Of a DNA stretch of 38,579 nt, positions 22,457 through 30,692 are shown in pieces (the first letter of the stretch is position 1; each line of letters starts with the position of its first letter). Made by a program: the position numbers and the translations under genes. The DNA lies in the NCBI RefSeq assembly GCF_001598495.1, contig NZ_BCZB01000026.1, forward strand, positions 1 through 38,579, written 5' to 3'. This stretch comes from Neokomagataea thailandica NBRC 106555. GTDB taxonomy: Bacteria; Pseudomonadota; Alphaproteobacteria; Acetobacterales; Acetobacteraceae. A model generated the notes under the pieces. That model saw only the letters and a program-made list of their open reading frames with translations. It was not told the origin of the DNA and searched no databases.

Positions 22457-23527
22457 ATGGGTTATCGGGTTGCGGTTGTTGGTGCCACGGGTGCGGTTGG
22501 TCGTGAGATTTTAAAGACGCTGGCGGAGCGTGACTTTCCAGTGGATGAGATTGTCGCACTGGCATCACCGCGTTCCACGGGGCGTGAGGTATCGTTTGGA
22601 GATAAAAAGGTTCTGAAGGTTCAGAATCTGGAGACGTTTGACTTCACGGGTTGGGATATTGCGTTGTTCTCCCCCGGTGCAAAAGTGTCTTCCGTTCATG
22701 CGCCTCGTGCCGCGGCTGCGGGCTGTGTGGTGATTGATAACACCTCCCATTTCCGTATGGAGCCGGGTATTCCTCTGGTTGTGCCGGAAGTGAATGCCAA
22801 GGCTTTGCGGAAAGCGCGCAAGAACATTATTGCAAATCCAAATTGCTCAACGGCGCAGATGGTTGTGGCGTTGAAGCCTCTGCATGATTTGTTCGGCATT
22901 AAGCGTTTGGTCGTGTCCACGTACCAAGCCGTGTCCGGTGCGGGTAAGGACGGCATGGATGAACTCTTTACGCAGACAAAGGGTTCTTTCGTGAGCGATC
23001 CGCCGACAGTGGCACAGTTTACGAAGCAAATTGCGTTTAATGTGATTCCGCATATTGATCGTTTTATGGATGATGGCTCCACCAAAGAAGAGTGGAAGAT
23101 GGCCGTTGAAACGCGCAAGATTCTGGACCCAGATATTAAAGTTTTGGCGACGTGTGTGCGTGTTCCTGTCTTTATTGGTCACTCTGAAGCGATCAGCATT
23201 GAGTGTGAAAAGCCGGTTGATCTGCGTGCTGCGCGTGAGGCTTTGCGCAAAGCTCCGGGCGTTATTCTGCGTGATGTGCGTGAGGATGGCGGTTATGTCA
23301 CGCCGTTGGAGTGTGTAGGTGAAGATGCCACCTATGTTTCACGTTTGCGCATTGACCCAACGGTAGAGAATGGCTTGGCCTTGTGGTGTGTGTCGGACAA
23401 CTTACGTAAGGGTGCGGCACTGAATTCTGTGCAAATTGCTGAGAGTTTGGTTGAGCAAGAATTGTTGGGTGGTGTGCTGACGGCACCGTTACCGCCAGAA
23501 GAAGACGATGAAGATGATGATGTTTAA
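22457..23527 (+). CDS. asd: Aspartate-semialdehyde dehydrogenase
   Basis: NADPH-dependent reduction of aspartyl phosphate to aspartate semialdehyde, the branch point to lysine/diaminopimelate, threonine and methionine. The 356 residues include the N-terminal nucleotide motif VVGATGAVGREIL (8-20), catalytic Cys130 in NPNCSTAQM, STYQAVSGAGKDGMDEL, VRVPVFIGHSE with the active-site His, and SDNLRKGAALN. The final residues (PPEEDDEDDDV) form an acidic tail beyond the usual end of about 340 residues. ATG 22457 has a weak GGA-type site at about eight bases. A strong terminator follows, ending this transcription unit before the flagellar operon. Confidence 0.97.
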   Translation: MGYRVAVVGATGAVGREILKTLAERDFPVDEIVALASPRSTGREVSFGDKKVLKVQNLETFDFTGWDIALFSPGAKVSSVHAPRAAAAGCVVIDNTSHFRMEPGIPLVVPEVNAKALRKARKNIIANPNCSTAQMVVALKPLHDLFGIKRLVVSTYQAVSGAGKDGMDELFTQTKGSFVSDPPTVAQFTKQIAFNVIPHIDRFMDDGSTKEEWKMAVETRKILDPDIKVLATCVRVPVFIGHSEAISIECEKPVDLRAAREALRKAPGVILRDVREDGGYVTPLECVGEDATYVSRLRIDPTVENGLALWCVSDNLRKGAALNSVQIAESLVEQELLGGVLTAPLPPEEDDEDDDV

Positions 23528-23558
23528 GCCACTTTGAGTGGGTGTATGACCTGTAGAG

Positions 23559-23590
23559 AAAACCCGGCTTTGGCCGGGTTTTTTTGTTTT
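23559..23590 (+). terminator. Rho-independent terminator after asd
   Basis: AAAACCCGGC (23559-23568) and GCCGGGTTTT (23573-23582) form a ten-bp stem with the loop TTTG, followed by TTTGTTTT. It cleanly separates asd from the flagellar genes. Confidence 0.93.
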
Positions 23591-23594
23591 TGAG

Positions 23595-23610
23595 TTAAGC
23601 GTCTGTTTAC
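23595..23610. promoter_or_regulatory. Candidate CtrA box upstream of fliF (one mismatch)
   Basis: TTAA-GCGTCTG-TTTAC matches the CtrA consensus TTAA-N7-TTAAC except for one base. It is 139 bases upstream of fliF, right after the asd terminator, and is the only such site in the gap. A second, exact site is at 27345-27359. Confidence 0.4.
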
Positions 23611-23733
23611 CTGTCGTGTGCATAGTGACGTTAGGGCGAATGGCACACTGAAAGTGAGCATCATGTGTATGCGGGTAGAGCAGACAGGGAGGGGTTGGCG
23701 TGTTGCTCGTCTGTATGCCGGGTGCTCTGACGT

Positions 23734-25362
23734 ATGAATGCTCTTCTGACCAATCTGCGTCAGTTAGGTTTGTCGCGCCTTGCTGCATTGGGAGGCGTGG
23801 GAGTGGCGCTAATGGTGCTTTTGGGTGTTCTGGTTATGCATGGCGGGACATCTGCGGATGGTCTGTTGTACCGAGATTTGGACCCGCGCGAGGCGGGTGA
23901 AATCGTAGAGCAACTCTCCAAAGCGCATATTACTTACCGTCTGGAAGATCAGGGGGGGGCTATTTTCGTTCCACAGGAACAGGTGGCCTCTGCTCGGTTA
24001 TTACTGGCGCGGAGTGGGCTGCCGTCTGGTGGGTCTGTCGGGTACGAAATTTTCGATAAAGGTAATAATTTCACAGCAACCCAGTTTGAGCAGACGATTA
24101 ATGAGACCCGCGCTTTGGAAGGGGAGTTGGAGCGTTCCATCCGGTTGATTCATGGTGTGCATGGTGCCCGCGTGCATTTGGTTTTGCGGCATCGGGAGAT
24201 GTTTTCCACCGATGAGCAGGGGGCGCAGGCGAGCATTTTGCTGTCAATGGACGGTGCACGACGCCTCGATGATGAGAGTGTGAATGCCGTGGTTAATCTG
24301 GTCTCGTCTGCGGTTCCCGGTTTGGAAACACGGAATATTTCCCTGATCGATAATCGTGGGCATGTTTTGTTGAAGCAAGGCGTGGGGAGTGCTCAGGGCG
24401 GGGATACGCCAGAAGCACAAAAACAGGCATTAGAACAGCGTGTATCCCGCGCTGTGGAAGATATGCTTGGGGCGTCATTAGGTATGGGGCATGTGCGCGC
24501 TGAAACGACGGTTCAGATGAACAGTGATCATGTGCATGAAACCCAGGAGAGCTATGATCCTGATGAACAAGTGCTGCGTTCACAGCAAACGCGCAGTGAA
24601 AAGAATAGCAATAATCAGGGTGCTTCAAATACGAGTGTTGGGAATAATTTGCCGAATGCGGGCTCGACCCAGTCAGAGACGGGCACGCAAAGCACGCGCC
24701 AAGAGCAGACCAATAATTATGAGATTGGTCATAAGGTAAGAACTTTAGTGCAGGATGAACCGCGTTTAGCACGGTTAAGCGTGGCGGTTATGGTTGATGG
24801 CGTAACGGTTAAAGATAGTAAAGGGCAGGTAACGTGGACGCCTCGCTCTACAGAAGAATTGAACCGTCTGACGGCTCTTACGAAAAGCGCTATTGGCTTT
24901 GATGAGGCGCGCGGGGATGTGGTGACGGTTATGTCCATGCAGTTTGCTAATGTCGAGGTGGCTACTGCGCCAGATAATACGGGCGTTATGGCCCATTTTA
25001 TAGGGCATGCTGGGGGGATGGAGTTAGCACGTTTTGGTATTTTTGCCGTGTGTTTAGTGCTGGTTCTGTTCTTTGTCGTGCGCCCATTATTGCGTCCGGT
25101 GCAGACGGAACGATCCGAGGCTATTGCTTTAGAAAATCGTTCCGAAGCGGCGTTGAGGTTTCCTGTTGCTGAGGAAGGGCAGGCTGTTCATCCCGCCACG
25201 GTGCCGCAACAGTCGATAGAGGAAATGGTGGCGATGGATGGGGTGACCGGGCAGATCAAGGCCTCTTCCATTCAGAAGGTGAGTGAACTGGTTGAGAGTA
25301 ACCCAACGGAAAGTATTGCATTGATGCGCAACTGGTTGCTGCCTCAGCATGAGAAGGCTTAA
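23734..25362 (+). CDS. fliF: Flagellar MS-ring protein FliF
   Basis: Forms the MS ring in the inner membrane, the base on which rotor and export gate assemble. 542 residues: first transmembrane helix about 18-37, ring-building motifs domain (LLYRDLDPREAGEIVEQL, ARLLLARSGLP, NFTATQFEQTINETRALEGE, RVHLVLRHREMF), the periplasmic polar Asn/Ser/Gln segment near 285-330, second helix about 428-452 (FGIFAVCLVLVLFFVVRPLL), and a C-terminal FliG-binding tail. Length is normal. An eight-G run at 23952-23959 in the codons around residue 73-76 is a possible frameshift hot spot. ATG 23734 lacks a strong ribosome site. It is the first gene of a seven-gene flagellar run, five bases before fliG. Confidence 0.96.
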   Translation: MNALLTNLRQLGLSRLAALGGVGVALMVLLGVLVMHGGTSADGLLYRDLDPREAGEIVEQLSKAHITYRLEDQGGAIFVPQEQVASARLLLARSGLPSGGSVGYEIFDKGNNFTATQFEQTINETRALEGELERSIRLIHGVHGARVHLVLRHREMFSTDEQGAQASILLSMDGARRLDDESVNAVVNLVSSAVPGLETRNISLIDNRGHVLLKQGVGSAQGGDTPEAQKQALEQRVSRAVEDMLGASLGMGHVRAETTVQMNSDHVHETQESYDPDEQVLRSQQTRSEKNSNNQGASNTSVGNNLPNAGSTQSETGTQSTRQEQTNNYEIGHKVRTLVQDEPRLARLSVAVMVDGVTVKDSKGQVTWTPRSTEELNRLTALTKSAIGFDEARGDVVTVMSMQFANVEVATAPDNTGVMAHFIGHAGGMELARFGIFAVCLVLVLFFVVRPLLRPVQTERSEAIALENRSEAALRFPVAEEGQAVHPATVPQQSIEEMVAMDGVTGQIKASSIQKVSELVESNPTESIALMRNWLLPQHEKA

Positions 25363-25367
25363 AGATC

Positions 25368-26375
25368 ATGGCGGTTGAACGTATGTTGAGTGGCCCTCAA
25401 AAAGCAGCTGTTTTGATGATGACGCTGGGTGAAGAAAAATGCGCGCGTCTCTTTGAGCAAATGCATGAAGAGGAAATTCGTGAAGTATCGGCCGCGATGT
25501 CTCAATTGGGTATTGTATCGGCTGATGCTGTCGAACGTGTGTGTAGTGAGTTTAGTGAGGGGTTGGGTTCAGCAGAAACGCTTGTCGGGGATTTGGAAAC
25601 GACGGAGCGTTTGTTGAAAAGAGCCCTACCAGCAGGGCGCGCCGTGTCCATTATGGAAGAAATTCGTGGTCCTGCGGGGCGCACAATGTGGGATAAGCTC
25701 GGTAATATCTCTGAAGTGGTTCTCGCTAATTACTTGCGAAATGAATATCCGCAAACGGTTGCTGTGGTCCTTAGTCGTATTCAGGCCGTCCATTCGGCTA
25801 AGGTTTTGGCATTATTGCCGGAAGATTTTGCGCTGGATGTTATGACGCGCATGTTGAAATTGGAAAATGTACAAAAAGGCGTTTTGCAAAGTGTTGAGAA
25901 AACGCTGCGTTCAGAGTTTGTCGCGAATTTGCCGCGTGGTTCGCATAGAAACAGTCATGAAGTCTTGGCGGATATTTTTAATAATTTTGATCGGCGTCTT
26001 GAAGGGCGGTTTATGGATGCACTGGAAGAGCATAGCCCAGAAGATGCAGATTGTGTGCGTGGTTTGATGTTTACTTTTGAAGAATTGGTGAAGATCCCAA
26101 CGGATGGGCTGGTGGCGCTGTATAATGCTGTGCCCCGTGAGCATATTCCGATCGCTTTGAAAGGTGCGAGTGAGGGGCTTAAAAATGCCTTTTTCAAAAC
26201 GATGTCCGAGCGATCTGCGCGTATTTTGCGCGATGAAATAGAGGCGCTCGGGCCGATGCGGATTAAGGATGTGGATGCCGCACAGAATGAAGTCATGATC
26301 GTAGCAAAAGCGTTGCTGGATCGTGGTGAAATTGAAGTGATGGATCAACAAGATATCGAAAATGAAATGATATGA
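25368..26375 (+). CDS. fliG: Flagellar motor switch protein FliG
   Basis: Rotor protein that links FliF to the C ring and meets the stator. The 335 residues include the N-terminal FliF-binding domain (GPQKAAVLMMTLGEEKCARL), the middle domain (EYPQTVAVVLSRI, SAKVLALLPED), and the C-terminal torque helix region (MFTFEELVKI, LKGASEGLKNAFFKTMSERS, LGPMRIKDVDAAQ) with the charged residues of the family. It is complete and should be functional. It starts five bases after fliF and overlaps fliH by four bases, so translation is coupled. Confidence 0.97.
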   Translation: MAVERMLSGPQKAAVLMMTLGEEKCARLFEQMHEEEIREVSAAMSQLGIVSADAVERVCSEFSEGLGSAETLVGDLETTERLLKRALPAGRAVSIMEEIRGPAGRTMWDKLGNISEVVLANYLRNEYPQTVAVVLSRIQAVHSAKVLALLPEDFALDVMTRMLKLENVQKGVLQSVEKTLRSEFVANLPRGSHRNSHEVLADIFNNFDRRLEGRFMDALEEHSPEDADCVRGLMFTFEELVKIPTDGLVALYNAVPREHIPIALKGASEGLKNAFFKTMSERSARILRDEIEALGPMRIKDVDAAQNEVMIVAKALLDRGEIEVMDQQDIENEMI

Positions 26376-27007
26376 TGTCGTCAGCGCATATCTCGTTGTT
26401 TTTGGAAGATTTTGATCCGCCGATTATTGTTGAGGATGACGGTGTTCGGGCGGCATCTGAGGTGGAAGAAACACCAGTTAAGCATTTTACAGAGGAGGAA
26501 TATGCTACGGCCCGTCAGGAAGGGTTCGAAGATGGTGTGCGCTTTGGGCGTGAGCATGCTGCGGCTGAACATGAATTGCAGCGCTGTGCTTTTGAGCGCT
26601 CTTTAAAGGCGTGCATCGCTTCTATTCAAGCAGAGGTACATGAGCATCTCTCCGAGACTGTTGGACAGGCAGCTCTGACCTTGGTTGAGATGACGGCGCG
26701 TTTATTTCCGGCATTGTTGGCAGAATATGGGGCAGAGGAGCGCCGCTTGGTGATGGAGCGATTGCTGCCGCTTCTGAAGAATGTTTCTAATGTAGAATGT
26801 TCAATGCCTGTGGGAGAGGGGGCTCTTTTGCAGGCATTATGCGAGCAGCAGGGCATTGAATTTTTGAAATGTACCGAAAGTGACGCGCTCGCCTCAGGCG
26901 ATTTTAAAGTGTCATGGCAGAGCGGGGAAGCCGTGCGGGATGGACAAGGGGTGCTGCAGTCATTGCAGCATATTTTGAATAATCGTTTGAGAAAAATAGG
27001 AGAATAA
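26372..27007 (+). CDS. fliH: Flagellar export apparatus regulator FliH-like protein
   Basis: A 211-residue soluble protein that would bind the export ATPase FliI and hold it at the C ring. It shows an acidic N-terminus, the Gly/Glu/Phe pattern EEYATARQEGFEDGVRFGRE typical before the FliH/YscL coiled coil, then a long helix and a compact C-terminal domain (LVMERLLPLLKN, FKVSWQSGEAVRDGQGVLQS). Family assignment rests on position between fliG and fliN plus this pattern; sequence identity in the family is low. It overlaps fliG by four bases. FliI is not in the window. Confidence 0.8.
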   Translation: MMSSAHISLFLEDFDPPIIVEDDGVRAASEVEETPVKHFTEEEYATARQEGFEDGVRFGREHAAAEHELQRCAFERSLKACIASIQAEVHEHLSETVGQAALTLVEMTARLFPALLAEYGAEERRLVMERLLPLLKNVSNVECSMPVGEGALLQALCEQQGIEFLKCTESDALASGDFKVSWQSGEAVRDGQGVLQSLQHILNNRLRKIGE

Positions 27008-27011
27008 TGTG

Positions 27012-27341
27012 ATGGATACGTTGAATATGCATGTGGAAAAGCAAGAAGAAATTTCTGGCCATGCAGCATCAGAAGCGCCGCGTTTTGCGCATGATTTAGA
27101 AGCGATTTATGATGTTCCTGTCACGGTTAGTGCCGTTTTGGGGCGCACGTCTATGCAGGTCAGCCAGCTTTTGCGTTTAGGGCGCGGTGCGGTGGTGGAG
27201 TTGGATCGGAAAATTGGGGATCCTATTGATATTATGGTGAATAATCGTCTGATTGCCCGTGGTGAAGTGGTGATGGTGGATGAGTCTCGCTTGGGAGTGA
27301 CGATGACAGAAATTGTGAAATCTGAGAAATCGAAACGGTAA
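27012..27341 (+). CDS. fliN: Flagellar motor switch protein FliN
   Basis: C-ring component of the SpoA family. About 109 residues: a variable N-terminus and the SpoA domain from about 30 on (YDVPVTVSAVLGRTSMQVSQ, LLRLGRGAVVELDR, GDPIDIMVNNRLIARGEVV, RLGVTMTEIV). AGGAG at 26998-27002 suits either ATG 27012 or the GTG one codon earlier. It begins four bases after fliH. No fliM is present next to it in this window. Confidence 0.95.
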   Translation: MDTLNMHVEKQEEISGHAASEAPRFAHDLEAIYDVPVTVSAVLGRTSMQVSQLLRLGRGAVVELDRKIGDPIDIMVNNRLIARGEVVMVDESRLGVTMTEIVKSEKSKR

Positions 27342-27344
27342 AAT

Positions 27345-27359
27345 TTAACCCTATATTAA
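27345..27359. promoter_or_regulatory. Exact CtrA-type box TTAA-N7-TTAA between fliN and flhA
   Basis: TTAA-CCCTATA-TTAA begins three bases after the fliN stop and lies about 40-60 bases before the possible flhA starts. That is a good position for an activator of an internal flhA-flhF-flhG promoter. CtrA control of flagellar genes is well established in Caulobacter and relatives; its use here is inference. Confidence 0.5.
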
Positions 27360-27418
27360 AGCATTAATGAGAGTGTTGTCTTGCAGGTGCAGTGGTGCAT
27401 ATGTGGGGGAGGCCGTTG

Positions 27419-29569
27419 GTGAATGACATAAGTGTAAAGCCGTCATTGCTTGCGCGCCTGCCATCATTTAACGCAGTTATGCTGAACCTTCCTGTACCGG
27501 GGTGGCTGAAAAAAGGAACATATTTTGTTCCCGGAACGGATATTGGGCTGGCGCTCGCGGTTGCTGCTCTTTTATCGGTGCTTGTGCTGCCGTTACCGAC
27601 GTTTATTTTAGATGTCGGTTTAGCGTTGTCGGTGACAGCTTCTGTTCTGGTACTGATGGTCGCATTGTTTTTGCAGCGACCGTTAGATTTTACATCATTC
27701 CCGACACTACTTTTGCTTACAACATTGTTGCGGTTATCGCTGGAGGTCGCGACGACCCGTCTGATCCTTAGTCATGGTTATGAAGGCACTTATGCGGCTG
27801 GGCATGTCGTGGCCGCTTTTGGTGGGTTCTTGATGGGGGGAGACGTTCTGATTGGGGCCATTTTGTTCATTATCCTTTTGGTGGTGAATTTTATGGTTAT
27901 TACCAAAGGTTCCGGGCGTATTGCAGAAGTGGCGGCGCGGTTTACGCTGGATGCAATGCCGGGCAAGCAAATGGCCATTGATGCAGAACTATCATCGGGG
28001 GCAATTAGCGATAAAACTGCGCGTAAAAAGCGTCGTGAATTAGAAGAGTTAAGTGGGTTTTATGGCGCCATGGATGGTGCTGCAAAATTCGTGCGTGGTG
28101 ACGCTATAGCCAGTGTGATTATTACTGCCATTAATATCATCGGTGGTTTGGCTATTGGTGTCGGGCGTCATTCTATGTCTGTGTCAGATGCGACCTCAGC
28201 CTTTACGACTTTAACGATCGGTGATGGCCTTGTTTCGCAAATTCCAGCGCTTTTGGTTTCAACAGCGTCCGGTATTGTGGTGACGAAAGGCGGCACAGAA
28301 GGTGCCGCAGATGTGACCTTGGTGCGGCAGTTGGGAGGGAATGCCAAGCCTTTGGCACTGGCGGCGGGATCGGCTTTCATGTTGGCTTTGATGCCGGGTT
28401 TGCCCGCTTTACCATTTTTGGCACTGGCGGCATTGGCTGGCGGAGGAGCATGGTGGCGTTTTCACTCCCCTTTGAGCGAGGTAGAGGAGGGTGAAGAATT
28501 GCCACCGACACCGGATGCAACGCACAATACGGAAGTACCGATTGGGGAAACACTGCGCGTTGATCTGTTGAAATTAGAGCTGGGATTTAATCTTCTCTCT
28601 ATCGCGGGGGGAGAAAATGCTCGCCTGACTGAGCAGATTAAGGTGCTGCGCCGTACGATTGCTGCGGAGATGGGGTTTGTTCTTCCGCCTGTGCGCATTC
28701 AGGATAATTTGCAGCTCGATGCCGATGCTTATTGCGTCAAAATTAAAGAAATTTCTGTTGGCCAAGGAGCTTTGAAAGTTCACCATCTACTGGCCATGGA
28801 TCCTAAGGGTGGTATGCCCGATCTGGTGGGTGAAGATACGAAAGAGCCAGCTTTTGGCTTGGCCGCGCGTTGGATTGACCAGGGGCAGAGAGAGGCTGCG
28901 TTGATACGCGGCTATACGGTGGTTGATCCCGCGAGCGTGATGATTACGCATTTAACGGAGTTGGTACGGGAAAATATGTCGGAGCTGCTCTCTTATACTG
29001 AGACGCAGAAGTTACTTGATGAGTTACCGCGTGAGCAGCAAAAATTAATTGTGGATTTGGTGCCGTCCCAAGTGTCTGTGAGCGTTATTCAGCGTGTTTT
29101 GCAGAGCCTTTTGGCTGAGCGCATTTCCATTCGTGATCTGGCAGGCATTTTGGAGGCCTTGCAAGAAGGATGTGGCCTGGGGCTGAAAACGGTTCCGGCT
29201 CTTACCACGCATACACGTACGCGCCTTGCGCGGCAGATTAGTGCTGCTGTAGCGGGGCCGCAGGGGTATATTCCTGTGGTGACGTTGAGCCCGGAATGGG
29301 AGGTCCGCCTTTCGGAGAATATGGCAGGTCCAGTAGAGGATCGTCAGTTCGCTTTGCCGCCCACGGTTCTTAACGAATTGGTCATGACATTGCGTCAGTC
29401 TTTGGAGGTGGCCTTAGGGCAGGGAGAGAATCCTGTATTGCTGGTGGCTGCTGGTTTTAGGCGTCCTTTACGGATGGTGATGGAGCGGATACGGCCAGCC
29501 ACGATGGTGCTGTCCCAGTCTGAAATTTCGAGCCGGGCTAAAATTCGGACGGTTGGGGTGGTGTCGTGA
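27419..29569 (+). CDS. flhA: Flagellar export gate protein FlhA
   Basis: Proton-driven core of the flagellar type III export gate. About 716 residues. The N-terminal half has eight membrane helices (from about 35 to 330, such as IGLALAVAALLSVLVLPLPT and IGAILFIILLVVNFMVIT) with the FHIPEP signature RIAEVAARFTLDAMPGKQMA between helices four and five. The C-terminal cytoplasmic domain (about 360-700; ALIRGYTVVDPASVMITHL, LVPSQVSVSVIQRVLQSLL) is complete. GTG 27419 is preferred because GGGGAGG ends six bases before it. In-frame GTG 27392, GTG 27395 and ATG 27401 are alternatives with only AGG upstream. It starts a second half-operon downstream of the CtrA-like box. Confidence 0.94.
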   Translation: MNDISVKPSLLARLPSFNAVMLNLPVPGWLKKGTYFVPGTDIGLALAVAALLSVLVLPLPTFILDVGLALSVTASVLVLMVALFLQRPLDFTSFPTLLLLTTLLRLSLEVATTRLILSHGYEGTYAAGHVVAAFGGFLMGGDVLIGAILFIILLVVNFMVITKGSGRIAEVAARFTLDAMPGKQMAIDAELSSGAISDKTARKKRRELEELSGFYGAMDGAAKFVRGDAIASVIITAINIIGGLAIGVGRHSMSVSDATSAFTTLTIGDGLVSQIPALLVSTASGIVVTKGGTEGAADVTLVRQLGGNAKPLALAAGSAFMLALMPGLPALPFLALAALAGGGAWWRFHSPLSEVEEGEELPPTPDATHNTEVPIGETLRVDLLKLELGFNLLSIAGGENARLTEQIKVLRRTIAAEMGFVLPPVRIQDNLQLDADAYCVKIKEISVGQGALKVHHLLAMDPKGGMPDLVGEDTKEPAFGLAARWIDQGQREAALIRGYTVVDPASVMITHLTELVRENMSELLSYTETQKLLDELPREQQKLIVDLVPSQVSVSVIQRVLQSLLAERISIRDLAGILEALQEGCGLGLKTVPALTTHTRTRLARQISAAVAGPQGYIPVVTLSPEWEVRLSENMAGPVEDRQFALPPTVLNELVMTLRQSLEVALGQGENPVLLVAAGFRRPLRMVMERIRPATMVLSQSEISSRAKIRTVGVVS

Positions 29570-29588
29570 TGTGTGATCGAGAGCGGGC

Positions 29589-30692
29589 ATGCGCGTAAAA
29601 CTGATACGAGAAGCGTCCATGCCTGCTGCAATGGCGGTTGTTCGGCGCGAGTTTGGTGATGATGCTTTGATCTTGGAAACACGGCCCGTGCGTGGCGGTG
29701 GGGTCGAGGTGACGGTCGCGTGGGATGATGTGGAGGATGAGCCTGCCCCGGTTTCAGTTCCAGTGGGTTCTCTCTCTTCTGCGGGGCAGCCGTATCATGC
29801 CGAGGAATCTATTGTTACCTCATTGTCACTGCAAGAGTGGCATGGGTTTTCTTTGCCAGCACTACAAAGCGCAGAAAGCCCCGAGCAAGAAGTGATGATG
29901 TTGGGTCAATATATGTGTATTGGCAGCTTGGACCTTGCGCGGGGTGCGCCACCATTGGTGGTATGTGGTGTGCCGGGCGGTGGTAAAACGCTTGCGGTGA
30001 CACGTTTAGCGACGCGCATGGTGCTCGCTGGGCACGAGCCTTTGGTCGTGACAGTGGATACAGAACGGTCAGGGGCTTTTGAACAATTATCTGCCTGTAT
30101 GGATATTCTGCGCGTGGATTTGCGTGCGGTGGAAACGCCGGAGGCTTTGCGCGCTTTGTATGTGCGAGAGGGCCAGAGGCGTATGATGCTGGTAGATGCG
30201 TTTGGTGTTTCCCCTTGGGATGCGGCGTTGATGGGGCGGTTGGTCAAGATCCAGCGCGCTCTTCAGGCAAGTTTGGCGGTGGTGCATCCGGCGGGAGGGC
30301 ATGTGGAAGAGACGTGCGATACGCTGGATGCGTTCCGCAATATAGGCGCTAATCACCTTATTGTTTCGAAAACGGATTGTACACGTCGGATGGGGGGGAT
30401 TGTGCAAGCATCTTTGCGGGGAATGTCTTTGGTAGAGGTAAGTTCTGGGCGTGGGGTGATTGATGGATTGATCCCTGTGACGCCTAAGGTGTTGCGTGAT
30501 GTTTTGATGGATATGCAAAAGCGTGCGCCAGCCACAGGGCAAAAGGCGACGGCGTTGGCGCCGAAAAAACGTTTGGGTGCTCGGGGGCAGACGCTGACGG
30601 GGCGATCAGAGAGTATGCCGGTAGGGTGTGCGTCTTTACCGAGAAGTGCAGAAGTTTTAGCGCGCCATATGCTGGCACAAGGACGCGTATAA
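29589..30692 (+). CDS. flhF: Flagellar biosynthesis GTPase FlhF
   Basis: SRP-type GTPase that sets polar flagellum position and number. The 367 residues have the basic N-terminal B-like domain (MRVKLIREASMPAAMAVVRR, FGDDALILE), then the NG domain with P-loop GVPGGGKT (127-134), VDTERSGAFEQL (156-167), DAFG (203-206) in place of the usual DTAG, and SKTD (260-263) in place of TKxD. All minimal G motifs are met, but two are unusual. The roughly 50-residue C-terminal extension after VLMDMQKR is basic and variable. A G7 run lies at 30392-30398. The stop codon overlaps the flhG start (TAATG). Confidence 0.92.
   Translation: MRVKLIREASMPAAMAVVRREFGDDALILETRPVRGGGVEVTVAWDDVEDEPAPVSVPVGSLSSAGQPYHAEESIVTSLSLQEWHGFSLPALQSAESPEQEVMMLGQYMCIGSLDLARGAPPLVVCGVPGGGKTLAVTRLATRMVLAGHEPLVVTVDTERSGAFEQLSACMDILRVDLRAVETPEALRALYVREGQRRMMLVDAFGVSPWDAALMGRLVKIQRALQASLAVVHPAGGHVEETCDTLDAFRNIGANHLIVSKTDCTRRMGGIVQASLRGMSLVEVSSGRGVIDGLIPVTPKVLRDVLMDMQKRAPATGQKATALAPKKRLGARGQTLTGRSESMPVGCASLPRSAEVLARHMLAQGRV

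Noticed and set aside
23640-23665. Sigma-54 promoter before fliF (TGGCAC followed by TGAGC)
   Set aside because: The second element does not have GC at the required ten-base distance from GG, so it fails the -24/-12 pattern.
30626-30691. 22-residue N-terminal extension of flhG
   Set aside because: It lies wholly inside flhF; the TAATG junction and ribosome site support 30692.
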